The translations under genes and the position numbers were made by a program. A model generated the notes under the pieces. It saw only the letters and a list, made by a program, of their open reading frames with translations, searched no databases and was not told the DNA's origin. This document shows, piece by piece, positions 16,176-23,763 of a stretch of 43,426 nucleotides of DNA. Source of the stretch: Arthrobacter sp. ISL-65 (GTDB lineage: Bacteria > Actinomycetota > Actinomycetes > Actinomycetales > Micrococcaceae); NCBI RefSeq assembly GCF_018613795.1, contig NZ_JAGGPN010000068.1, forward strand, positions 1-43,426, in the 5' to 3' direction. Each line of letters opens with the position of its first letter. Within the stretch, counting starts at the first letter, position 1.

Positions 16176-17798
16176 TCATTTCCTTGGAACCGTAAGTGCT
16201 GGGCCCACATGGGAGCATCCGACGGCGACTTGCCGCCGTCGGATGCTCGTTGCAGGGCTTTCAGTGGCGAGAACGTCGGTGTCCAGGACGACGAAGTCTG
16301 CGTAAAGTCCAGGGGCGAGGCGACCAATTTCATGCTCAGCCCCGCACGACCACGCCGAATCGCGGGTGGCGTGCTCGATCGACTCGGCAAGCGGCAGGGC
16401 GAAGTCCGGGACGTTGGTTCCGGCGGTTGCATCCAGGGCCGAGGCCCGGGTAGCGGCGACGTACATGTTGGGCAATGGGGCGTGTGGGGAGGTGGGGGAG
16501 TCCGTGCCGAAAGCAAGGCAGGCGCCTGCCTCCCTGATCCACGGCCAGGGGAAGCCACGCTCCACCCGGTGGTCGTCGAGTTTGGCGCGCCAGTTCCCGC
16601 CGATCGCGGGGTCGGCGTGGACCGGCTGCATGCTCGCAATGATTCCGAGCGCGGCGAGGCGATCGACGTCGGCCCTGTCGACGAGCTCAAGGTGCTCGAT
16701 CCGGTGGCGGCGTTCGCGGGGGCCGTTCTGGGCGACGGCATTTTCAACCGCGCCGATTGCAATCCGTACTGACTCGTCCCCGATGGCGTGCATCGCTACT
16801 TTCAACCCGGCGGCATCGGCTGCCGCGACTACGGGTGCGAGCTCTTCGAGGGTCCAGATCGGTTCGGCATTCGACCCGTCGGCGTAGGGGGTCCCGAGGA
16901 CTGCCGTGCAGCCGTCGATGGTGCCGTCAATGATGATCTTGATGCCCACCACCCGCAGGAAGGGCGATTCATGCTCGAGGGCGAGTGCGGCGGCGCGCTG
17001 GACCTGGGCAATGTTGTCCTCCATGGAGCCGGTGTTGTTCACGCGCCAGTAGGCGATGAGCCGGCTTGTGAGGGTGCCGTCTTTGTCCGCCCGTTTGAAC
17101 GTCTCAAGGTCAGTTTCGTTGAAGCCCATGTCGCACGCCGTGGTCACGCCGGTCTCCCGGTAGGCCTGCTGGACTGCGGCGATGCTGGTCTCGTGTTCGT
17201 TCTGGCTGACTTGGGAATCGAGGAAGGGGAGCACGATGTCGTAGAAGGCGTTCTCGTCGATGTACCCGGTGGCGTGCCCGTCGGAGTCCCGTTTGATGGT
17301 GCCGCCGTGCGGGTTCGCGGTGTCCTTGGTGATCCCGAGTTCGGCGAGGGCGGCTGTGTTCACCCATACGGAGTGGAAGTCGTAGGCGAAGGCATAGACG
17401 GGTTTTCCGGGAACAACGGCGTCGAGCATTCCTGCGTCGGGTACGCCGCCGGGAATTGCTCCGTGCAGCCAGCCGGTGGCCAGGATACGGGCAGAATCAG
17501 GGTGCTGGGTGTCCCACTTCTTGATCCGTTGCTGAATCTCTTCCACGGACTTGGCGCCCCACAGGCTCACCTGGCCCAAGGCTTCGCCGGTGCCGATCAC
17601 GTGGGCGTGGCCGTCAACGAATCCGGGCACCACCAGCCTGCCCTGGAGGTCGATCTTTTCGGCATTCGGGCGAAGGCGCTCCGCTGTGGCGGCGTCACCG
17701 ACGTACAGGATTCGTTCGTCCTGGACGAGCAGGGCCTGCGCCCAGCGTCGGGTGTCGGAGGTGAAGATGCGGGCATTGGTGTAGAGCTGCGTGGTCAC
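16176..17798 (-). CDS. Amidohydrolase-3 family (YtcJ-like) metal-dependent hydrolase
   Basis: The 540-aa protein is a full-length amidohydrolase of the YtcJ/amidohydro_3 group. It has the N-terminal beta-sandwich start (LYTNARIFTSDTRRWAQAL), the metal-binding GFVDGHAH motif (H64, H66), the HRIEHLE motif and the late FGTDSPTSPHAP with its metal-ligand aspartate. Substrates of this group are poorly known; imide, formamide or N-acyl hydrolysis are the usual guesses. The start overlaps the stop of the upstream serine-hydrolase gene (ATGA, 17795-17798), so the two are translated as a pair and probably degrade a common compound. The last 20 residues (after about 520) look unlike the family and may result from a slightly altered end. 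Confidence 0.9.
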   Translation of the reverse strand: MTTQLYTNARIFTSDTRRWAQALLVQDERILYVGDAATAERLRPNAEKIDLQGRLVVPGFVDGHAHVIGTGEALGQVSLWGAKSVEEIQQRIKKWDTQHPDSARILATGWLHGAIPGGVPDAGMLDAVVPGKPVYAFAYDFHSVWVNTAALAELGITKDTANPHGGTIKRDSDGHATGYIDENAFYDIVLPFLDSQVSQNEHETSIAAVQQAYRETGVTTACDMGFNETDLETFKRADKDGTLTSRLIAYWRVNNTGSMEDNIAQVQRAAALALEHESPFLRVVGIKIIIDGTIDGCTAVLGTPYADGSNAEPIWTLEELAPVVAAADAAGLKVAMHAIGDESVRIAIGAVENAVAQNGPRERRHRIEHLELVDRADVDRLAALGIIASMQPVHADPAIGGNWRAKLDDHRVERGFPWPWIREAGACLAFGTDSPTSPHAPLPNMYVAATRASALDATAGTNVPDFALPLAESIEHATRDSAWSCGAEHEIGRLAPGLYADFVVLDTDVLATESPATSIRRRQVAVGCSHVGPALTVPRK

Positions 17799-19027
17799 GC
17801 GACATTTTCCTTCAGTTTGAGTGCGCTTGCTGCGCTGGGTCCGTTCAGTACGCTGCCCAGGTCCAGCAGCAGCTTGTTATCGAGTTGGTGGAGTTGGTCC
17901 GAGCCGGGTTCGGGCCAGCTGGAAAGCTTCACAATCACGGTTTCTGCGGAAGGGTCGATCCAGAGGTACTGCCCGTGGATGCCGACGCCGGTCACGATGC
18001 CATGCTCGTTTCCCGTGCACCACCACTGCCGGCTGTAGGAACCGCGGGGGTGCAGGGCGGTGAATGGGGAATCCGCCATGGCTTCCCGGTCTCCGCCCGC
18101 GAGGATGCTGCGGACCCACTCCTCCGACACCACCCTGCCGCCTGGACCCTGGCCCCGGTCGAGTATTACGTGGCCCACACGCGCGAGGTCGCGGGCTGTG
18201 CAGGAGACCCCGCCGTTCGCGATGCCGAAACCGGTGGAGTCTACGGTGATGGTGGCGTCGCGGCCGGCGCCGGGCTTGGACCACAGGTACTTGGCGAGCG
18301 CCTCCGAGTAGCGCATCCCGGTCACGCGTTCGATGATCCAGGCGAGGACGTCGGTGTTCGCCGAGCAGTACTGGAATTTTCCTACGTCCCCGCTGCCGGT
18401 GAGCGTGGTCAGGAAGGCGTAGGTGTCGTTGGGGTCGCCGTGCCGGCGGGTGCGCCAGCCCGCGGACCGGTCGTGGGTCTGCACCTCGGACGCCGGATCC
18501 AAGTAGTCCTCGTTGTAATCGATGGCTATGGCCATATCGAGGACGTGCTGGACGGTCGGGCCGTCGTAGACCGATCCGGCGAGCTCGGGGACATATTCAA
18601 CTACCTGCGCATCGGGGTCCACGCCGCCGGTGTCGGTCAAGGCCCCCATCACCAGGCCGCACATGGACTTCGAGATGCTCATCACCAGGTGGAGATCGTC
18701 GGGAGCGAAGCCGGCACGGTAGTACTCAGCGATGACCTGGTTGCGGTGCAGCACCGGAAAGGCGCCGGTATGGGTCTGTTCGAGGCGTTGTTTCAGGCCG
18801 GGAAGCTTCAGGGCGTCCAAGCATTCAGTAGCCGCAGCCGGGGCGGCCGGATGCCGGCGGGTGACTGCCGCCGTCGGGAGCATCTCCCCGAGGTGCGCGA
18901 ACGCCCATCTGTTGTGGGGTGCTTCCTGCCACGTGTCGAGGCTGGGTTCGCCAGGGGTGGCCGCGGGAGCGGCGAGGACTGGACGGAAAGAGCAAAGTGA
19001 TCGACACGTCGATTTCCAGCGGGGCAT
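17795..19027 (-). CDS. Serine hydrolase of the class C beta-lactamase / EstB fold
   Basis: This is a 410-aa penicillin-binding-protein-like hydrolase. The catalytic S-x-x-K is in MSISKSM, the tyrosine motif is YCSAN (Y-x-x-N type), and the third motif is replaced by GIHGQYLW near the C terminus, typical of EstB or 6-aminohexanoate-dimer-hydrolase-like esterases and amidases. The conserved start of the family, SLDTWQEAPHNRWAF, is complete. The exact start is uncertain. The AGGAAAG ribosome binding site at 19041-19047 best suits an ATG at 19032 in a different frame, while the in-frame ATG is at 19027. No signal peptide is seen. Its end overlaps the amidohydrolase gene. A shared amide-degrading role is inferred. 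Confidence 0.85.
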   Translation of the reverse strand: MPRWKSTCRSLCSFRPVLAAPAATPGEPSLDTWQEAPHNRWAFAHLGEMLPTAAVTRRHPAAPAAATECLDALKLPGLKQRLEQTHTGAFPVLHRNQVIAEYYRAGFAPDDLHLVMSISKSMCGLVMGALTDTGGVDPDAQVVEYVPELAGSVYDGPTVQHVLDMAIAIDYNEDYLDPASEVQTHDRSAGWRTRRHGDPNDTYAFLTTLTGSGDVGKFQYCSANTDVLAWIIERVTGMRYSEALAKYLWSKPGAGRDATITVDSTGFGIANGGVSCTARDLARVGHVILDRGQGPGGRVVSEEWVRSILAGGDREAMADSPFTALHPRGSYSRQWWCTGNEHGIVTGVGIHGQYLWIDPSAETVIVKLSSWPEPGSDQLHQLDNKLLLDLGSVLNGPSAASALKLKENVA

Positions 19028-19060
19028 AGCATGATAGGCGCTTTCCTGTGACAGGGCTGG

Positions 19061-19076
19061 TTGTATTGCTTTACAA
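19061..19076. promoter_or_regulatory. Candidate operator TTGTA-N6-TACAA
   Basis: A perfect 5-bp inverted repeat, 34 bases upstream of the hydrolase start, just before its ribosome binding site. The position suits a repressor site for the hydrolase-amidohydrolase pair. The regulator is not in the window. Confidence 0.4.
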
Positions 19077-19167
19077 GTCAGTATTACCACGCCCGGCAAT
19101 TAATGGCGCCGCGTATCTCAAACACCGGTTGCGGAGATTCTGTCCCGGATTCTTCATGAAAGGTGAG

Positions 19168-19590
19168 TCAGGTGGCCGTCCGGGTGCGGCTGAGGGTCCA
19201 GTAGTTGTCGTTGTTGTGGCGCCGGTAGGTCAGGACGTCGACGGCGGCTTTGGCCATAGCGAGGCCGCGGCCGCTTTCAGCGAAATCGTCCGGCATTGCA
19301 GCTGCGTCGAGGTCGACGTGGGCGATCTGTCCGTCGTCCTTGAATCGGGCGTCCAGCCGATCGGGATAGACCTCGAGGATGAGGTTGCAGAAGGTACTGC
19401 CTTCTTCGGAGCCGTGCCGGACGATGTTGGCAGCAATCTCGATGACTGCGGTTTCGAACATGGCCCGGTCCAGCGCGGAGACATCGGGGGAAGTCTCCCA
19501 TATCAGGGCAAGGAGGTCGTGGACTTTGCCCAGGCATTCAGGGTCGGCGCAGGCATGGAGTTCGTGCACGTGAAGGCGTCCGGCGTTCAT
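19168..19590 (-). CDS. RsbW-like anti-sigma kinase (HATPase_c), second module
   Basis: This 140-aa GHKL kinase-like protein is paralogous to the one at 6206-6634. The N box is VIEIAANIVRHG (E51, N55), the D-x-G box is FKDDGQ (85-87) and the lid is ESGRGLAMAK (105-114), so all ATP-binding motifs are intact. The start chosen is ATG 19590. It overlaps the STAS stop (ATGA) and has GAGGAG eight bases upstream. An ATG at 19599 is possible but less well placed. It is the last gene of the GH26-GT2-STAS-kinase operon. Its expected partner is the STAS protein immediately upstream; the inhibited target is unknown. Confidence 0.9.
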   Translation of the reverse strand: MNAGRLHVHELHACADPECLGKVHDLLALIWETSPDVSALDRAMFETAVIEIAANIVRHGSEEGSTFCNLILEVYPDRLDARFKDDGQIAHVDLDAAAMPDDFAESGRGLAMAKAAVDVLTYRRHNNDNYWTLSRTRTAT

Positions 19591-19919
19591 TCGTAACACT
19601 CCTCGATGGTCTCGTGCGGCTGCAGGATCCGGTCCATGCTGGTCAGCTGGAGCACCATCATGACCTGCTTGCCGGCACAGGCGATGCGCAGGTCGCCGCC
19701 GGCGGCACGGGCGGTCTTGAGTCCGGAGATCAGTGCTCCGAGCCCGGTGGAGTCCATGAAGTCGGTCTCCGCGAGGTCAACGACCAGGTTATGACGGCCT
19801 TCGTCGTGGACGATTCCGGTGACAAGGTTTTTCAGGGCCGGGGCGGACACCAGGTTCAAGCGTCCGTTGGCATGGATCACGGCGCCGTCGCGGCCGGAGG
19901 GTTCAACATCGAATTTCAT
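19587..19919 (-). CDS. STAS-domain anti-sigma antagonist, second module
   Basis: This 110-aa single STAS domain is the same length as its paralogue at 5881. The phosphoacceptor motif is FMDSTGLGAL, so the regulated residue is threonine 58 instead of serine, a change known in other RsbV-type proteins. The conserved GGDLRIAC strand and the LTSMDRIL helix follow, exactly as in the first copy. It overlaps the GT2 stop by four bases (19916-19919) and the kinase start by four bases. No PP2C phosphatase gene is in this operon, so dephosphorylation would have to come from the phosphatase of the first module or from elsewhere. Confidence 0.93.
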   Translation of the reverse strand: MKFDVEPSGRDGAVIHANGRLNLVSAPALKNLVTGIVHDEGRHNLVVDLAETDFMDSTGLGALISGLKTARAAGGDLRIACAGKQVMMVLQLTSMDRILQPHETIEECYE

Positions 19920-21874
19920 TTCGTCTTCTCTATTTCCTCGGTTGGGGTGAAGCCTTTGTAGAGGGCGGCCCGGATGATCACGCTGAGTATGACCAGATCA
20001 AAGCTGACCCATGCCACGTTGACGAGGGTGCCGGCGGGGGCGCCGACGCCGATATACATGCGGACCAGGCCGGTCACGGTGGCCACGATCAGGGCTGCGA
20101 TGGCAACCAGTTGGGGCCGGATCAGGAACCAGGGCGGGCCGCCGTCCTGCCTGGTCTTCGGAGTGACCGCGAAGCCGAGGCTCCGGCCGAACAGGACATT
20201 GCCCGCCGCCGTGGTGCAGGCTTTGATCCACACCGGGAAGAGGGCGAGGCTGTATTGCTGTCCGCGCCAGGTTTTCCGGCCCCGGGCGGCGACAAAGAAC
20301 AGGAGCTGGTTCACGATCAGGAACGGGATCAGGCGGGCGAAGAAGTCGACGCTGAACGCGGTCACGGGCAACACTCCGAAGCACAGGAACAGGATCGGGG
20401 CGACGAGGTAGACCACGGCCGCGAATCCGGAGAGGTAGCTCCACATCGTGGAGAAGTACATCAGCCGCTGTCCCGCGCTGAGGCCTTTTTGCAGCAGCGG
20501 GTTCTCGCTCAGGAACACCTGCATGGTGCCTTGGGCCCAGCGCAGCCGCTGCGTCAGCATGGTCCGGAGGTCTTCCGGGGCGAGGCCCTTGGCCAGGATT
20601 TCGTGGTGGTAGACGCTCTCCCAGCCATGGGTGTGCAGCCGCATACAGGTGGCCATGTCCTCGGTGACGGAGTTGGTGGCCATCGGCATGACCGGGATGG
20701 CCTCGTCCGAACGGTCCACGTCCAGGGCGCGGATCATGCGTCTGATGGGGCCGATGGCGCCTATGGGTGACCAGTCGCGCCGGGCCAGCCGGTCGACAAC
20801 ATCACGGGTGATCAGAGCTTCTACCTGGGACGATTGGCCGGTGAGCTGCCGGATTTCGTCCAGGTCGGCCTGGATGGTGGCGAGGTCCGCAGTCACGACG
20901 GTCCGTGCCGCGGCGTCGACCTTTCGTTGGAAGTTATAGGTGACGGCCCCGACCGGCATGTCCTCGCGCAGGTCCCTGCGGGCCGTGCGCACGGCGCGGC
21001 CGACGTCCTCCAGGGCCCGGGTCACATGCTGCCCTGATGCGGCATGTTCGGTGCGGGCCCGGGCGATGATACGGTCTCCGGCCTTGAGGGTTTGGCCGAC
21101 CGTGGTTCTGACGCCGTGGACGTACCAGGTGATCCCGACCTGCATGAGGGCTTCGCGGCGGATCATGGCGTTGGAGCCGCAGAAGAAGGCCGCGTTCCAG
21201 CCGTCCTTGCCCTGTTGGATGGGGCCATAGAAGAGGGGTGCCTGGCTTCCGAGGATGTCTGTGTCATTGACGTTGTAGAACCATTGCGGGGTCTGGACGA
21301 GTGCGACCTTGTCGTTGTTGAAGTGGCCCAGCAAGCGGAACAGGATTTCCGGTTCCGGGATCTGGTCCGCGTCCAGGATGAGCAGGAACTCACCCTGGGT
21401 GGCGGCCAGGGCATTGTTCAGGTTCCCCGCCTTAGCGTGCCGCGGGCGGTTGTCCCACTCCGGGGAACGGGTGATGTAACCGATCCCGGCTTCCTCGGCG
21501 GCCTGCTGCATGGCGGGCCGCCCGCCGTCATCAAGGATCCAGGTGTCGTGCGGATAACTGATGCCGGTGGCTGCAAGGGCCGTGGTCATGACCAGGTCGA
21601 TGGGTTCGTTGTAGGTGGTGATGAACACGTCCACGCTGAGGCCCCCGGGCGGTGCCGGCGGCGCGGGGCGTTCCCGCAGCCGCCACATCGTGAGGCCGAA
21701 GAGAAAGCAATCGATGAGGCTGTAGGTTTCGACCAGGACGAGCGGCACGCTGATCCAGGCAGCTGACCAGTTCACCGAGAACAGCCACCGCCAAACCATG
21801 TAATTCACGCCCAGGATGATGGTCAGGGTCGTGAGGACCCGGACCAGCAGCTGGTGGTCAAAGAAGCGTCGCAT
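19916..21874 (-). CDS. Cellulose-synthase-like GT2 glycosyltransferase, second module
   Basis: This 652-aa paralogue of the enzyme at 3870-5891 has the same layout: two N-terminal membrane helices (about 12-32, 38-60), a GT-A core with VDVFITTYNEP (81-91), DDG (115-117), DAD (168-170), QTPQWF (194-199), FFCGSN (230-235), TED (404-406) and QRLRW (442-446), then several membrane helices. It also carries the roughly 150-residue insertion (about 249-400) rich in Arg, Ala, Asp and Glu. Flanks of the insertion are well conserved between the copies (ARRDWSPIGAI and VMPMATNSVTEDMAT) while its middle diverges. The C terminus is short and has no PilZ domain. The start ATG 21874 has only a weak GAGG site. 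An upstream stem-loop may affect its translation. Confidence 0.92.
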   Translation of the reverse strand: MRRFFDHQLLVRVLTTLTIILGVNYMVWRWLFSVNWSAAWISVPLVLVETYSLIDCFLFGLTMWRLRERPAPPAPPGGLSVDVFITTYNEPIDLVMTTALAATGISYPHDTWILDDGGRPAMQQAAEEAGIGYITRSPEWDNRPRHAKAGNLNNALAATQGEFLLILDADQIPEPEILFRLLGHFNNDKVALVQTPQWFYNVNDTDILGSQAPLFYGPIQQGKDGWNAAFFCGSNAMIRREALMQVGITWYVHGVRTTVGQTLKAGDRIIARARTEHAASGQHVTRALEDVGRAVRTARRDLREDMPVGAVTYNFQRKVDAAARTVVTADLATIQADLDEIRQLTGQSSQVEALITRDVVDRLARRDWSPIGAIGPIRRMIRALDVDRSDEAIPVMPMATNSVTEDMATCMRLHTHGWESVYHHEILAKGLAPEDLRTMLTQRLRWAQGTMQVFLSENPLLQKGLSAGQRLMYFSTMWSYLSGFAAVVYLVAPILFLCFGVLPVTAFSVDFFARLIPFLIVNQLLFFVAARGRKTWRGQQYSLALFPVWIKACTTAAGNVLFGRSLGFAVTPKTRQDGGPPWFLIRPQLVAIAALIVATVTGLVRMYIGVGAPAGTLVNVAWVSFDLVILSVIIRAALYKGFTPTEEIEKTK

Positions 21875-21893
21875 TCAGGCCTCGCATTGGGTC

Positions 21894-21943
21894 GCCGTGC
21901 CGCACCCGCTCAGACGCTGGGCCTGGAGCGGGGGCGACACGGC
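21894..21943 (-). promoter_or_regulatory. Intergenic stem-loop between GH26 and GT2 genes
   Basis: The arms GCCGTG/CACGGC (outer) and CCCGCTC/GAGCGGG (inner) fold into a long GC-rich hairpin with a 14-base loop. There is no T tract, so it is not an ordinary terminator. It could be a processing site or attenuator that sets GH26 and GT2 expression ratios. Confidence 0.5.
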
Positions 21944-21956
21944 GGATTGTGTCAGG

Positions 21957-23258
21957 TTAGGAGTTCCTGGCGGCCAGGGCGCCCTTGAGGGCGTTCGTTG
22001 AGCTGGTGGAGCTATTGATCCGCCAGTCGACTTCCTTGTTGTGGTGGAACCAGACAAACCCGGTGACGTCCGGCTGGGCCGCCAGATAGGAAACGAGGTC
22101 GCTGTTCCAGGTGGCCTTTGACCCGCCGGCTTCTGCTGAGGCCGTTTCGGAGATGACGATGGGCTTGCCCGGTGCCAGGCCGCGCAGCGCAGTCAGCCCT
22201 TCGCCGAGCAGCGCGGACGGGGAGGTCCAGGCGCTCCACGACTGTGACGTGCCCCAGTTGTAGCCGTCCAGGGCCACGACATCGACGTAGGCCGCACCCG
22301 GGTAGAGCCCGGTCAGGGGCGTGGAACCCCAGTAGGGAACGTTGGGTGCCCAGACCCACTGCACATTCGTGGCACCCGTGGATGCCACGACGTCGTGCAC
22401 GTGGCGCCACGCGGCGACGTAGTCTCCGGCGCCGTTTCCGTTGGCCGCCTCGGCCCAGGGGTACCAGTTGCCGTTCATTTCATGGGCGAACCGCAGCATC
22501 ACGGGCTTGCCCCAGGAGGCCAGGGCGGTGCCCCACTGACGGATGTAGGTGTCGAAGTCCCCGGCGGTGATGCGGTCCAGGGCGTAGGCGGGCTGGTTCG
22601 CGCCGTTGCCGCTCCACAGCCATGGCTCCCAGGTGACGAGGCTGCTCGCGCCGCGGGCATTGACGGCGTTAAGGTCAGCGATCGGTGCAGCCTGGCTGAA
22701 GTCCTTATACGACATCACAATCGAGGGGCTTTCATTGACCAGCGCGGCCACGGCATCCAGTTCGCTGGAGGCCTGCGGCCCGCCGGGGGTGGATACGCCA
22801 AAGCGCAGTTGGTCAGCGCTGATGGGCGGGGCTGTCGTTGTCGTGGTGGTGGTCGTGGTCTGCGTTCTGGCGGCCATGGTCACGGGAGCTCCTGCTGCGT
22901 CCCGTCCAGCGTTGAGTGAGGCAGGGCCGTAGGTGACTGCATATTCCGAGGACGCTGAGCGCTTTCCGGCCGTGGCAGTTATTTTGACCGTCGCGGCCGA
23001 CGTAGCCGGGATCGTGACGGCACCGGTGAAGACGCCGTTCGCCGTGGTGGTAAATGGAACGGTCAAGGATCCGGCTGTCACTGTTCCCGCTGCGTCCCGG
23101 GCAAAGCCGGCACCGGTCACCGTGACCGACGCGCCGGCCGGACCCGATGAAGTGCTGAGCGTTATGCCCGCCCGTCCCGCGGCCTCCGCAGGCATGCTGA
23201 TTCCAAACAACACAGCCACAACAAGCCCGGAAACCAGCAGCCGAACAAAACGATTCAT
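21957..23258 (-). CDS. Secreted GH26-family glycoside hydrolase with IPT/TIG-like domain
   Basis: This 433-aa exported protein has a signal peptide (about 1-27, ending near AEA), an immunoglobulin-like IPT/TIG domain (about 30-110, with SSGPAGASVTVTGAGF), a pure-threonine linker (about 135-143) and a GH26 catalytic domain (about 150-433). The acid/base glutamate is in RFAHEMNGNWYPW (about E260) and the nucleophile in PIVISETAS (about E371). GH26 enzymes cut beta-mannans, xylans or mixed beta-glucans. The ATG at 23258 with a GGGGAG ribosome binding site is preferred to the GTG at 23270, which abuts that site. As the first gene of the operon ahead of a GT2 synthase, it probably trims or releases the polymer made by that enzyme. 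Confidence 0.88.
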   Translation of the reverse strand: MNRFVRLLVSGLVVAVLFGISMPAEAAGRAGITLSTSSGPAGASVTVTGAGFARDAAGTVTAGSLTVPFTTTANGVFTGAVTIPATSAATVKITATAGKRSASSEYAVTYGPASLNAGRDAAGAPVTMAARTQTTTTTTTTTAPPISADQLRFGVSTPGGPQASSELDAVAALVNESPSIVMSYKDFSQAAPIADLNAVNARGASSLVTWEPWLWSGNGANQPAYALDRITAGDFDTYIRQWGTALASWGKPVMLRFAHEMNGNWYPWAEAANGNGAGDYVAAWRHVHDVVASTGATNVQWVWAPNVPYWGSTPLTGLYPGAAYVDVVALDGYNWGTSQSWSAWTSPSALLGEGLTALRGLAPGKPIVISETASAEAGGSKATWNSDLVSYLAAQPDVTGFVWFHHNKEVDWRINSSTSSTNALKGALAARNS

Positions 23259-23552
23259 ACGCACAAACACTCCCCAGCATCAGCGAAACCCAGAGCCCTG
23301 GCACAGGGCTGTCAATTTTGGTCCCGGTGGTCCTCATCAGGGCTCGCGGCGCGTACCCAGCGAGGCCACCGAGCCCCCCCAACTTCTTCCCCGGGCGCAA
23401 GCGATGGCAGCGGCCTAAAAGGGGATCCAAGACAATGGTGACAAAGCAAACGGTCGCCGGACCGTTCCCGCGGGAATCCTCGATAAAGCCTGCGCCGTTC
23501 CTGCGTCAATCCGGACTGCCGCGCGTATCGGCGCCATGGTGACCCTCTATGG

Positions 23553-23750
23553 TCAGAATTCCCTGTCCAAGGTTCCGGTTTCGTTGGCCGGCGCCACCGA
23601 GGACGGGGTTCCGGAGAGGTTTGTCACTGCCGCGGTTGGGGTCCAGATAATGGTTGAGGCGGTGGTGACTGTGCGCAGGCTGGTCGATCCGCTGGTGACG
23701 CTGCCCAGAGTGACAGTGACGACGGTCCGGGGCGGGCGGGCATGGATCAG
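23553..23750 (-). pseudogene. C-terminal fragment of a secreted actinobacterial protein (tentative)
   Basis: The minus strand reads, after an in-frame TAA, about 65 codons ending at TGA 23553. They have a Thr/Ser/Val-rich, beta-strand-like pattern (VTVTLGSVTSGSTSLR, TVTTASTIIWTPTAAVTN, ending ANETGTLDREF). This resembles the end of secreted repeat-type or signal-peptide-bearing surface proteins of Arthrobacter, but I cannot name a family. No start codon is present, so if it is a gene it is a remnant. Codon usage is typical of the genome. Confidence 0.35.
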
Positions 23751-23763
23751 TTAGGGTGCGACG

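Noticed and set aside
16788..18038. Plus-strand frame of 416 codons over the amidohydrolase gene
   Set aside because: It mirrors the amidohydrolase/serine hydrolase pair, which have full catalytic motifs and overlapping starts.
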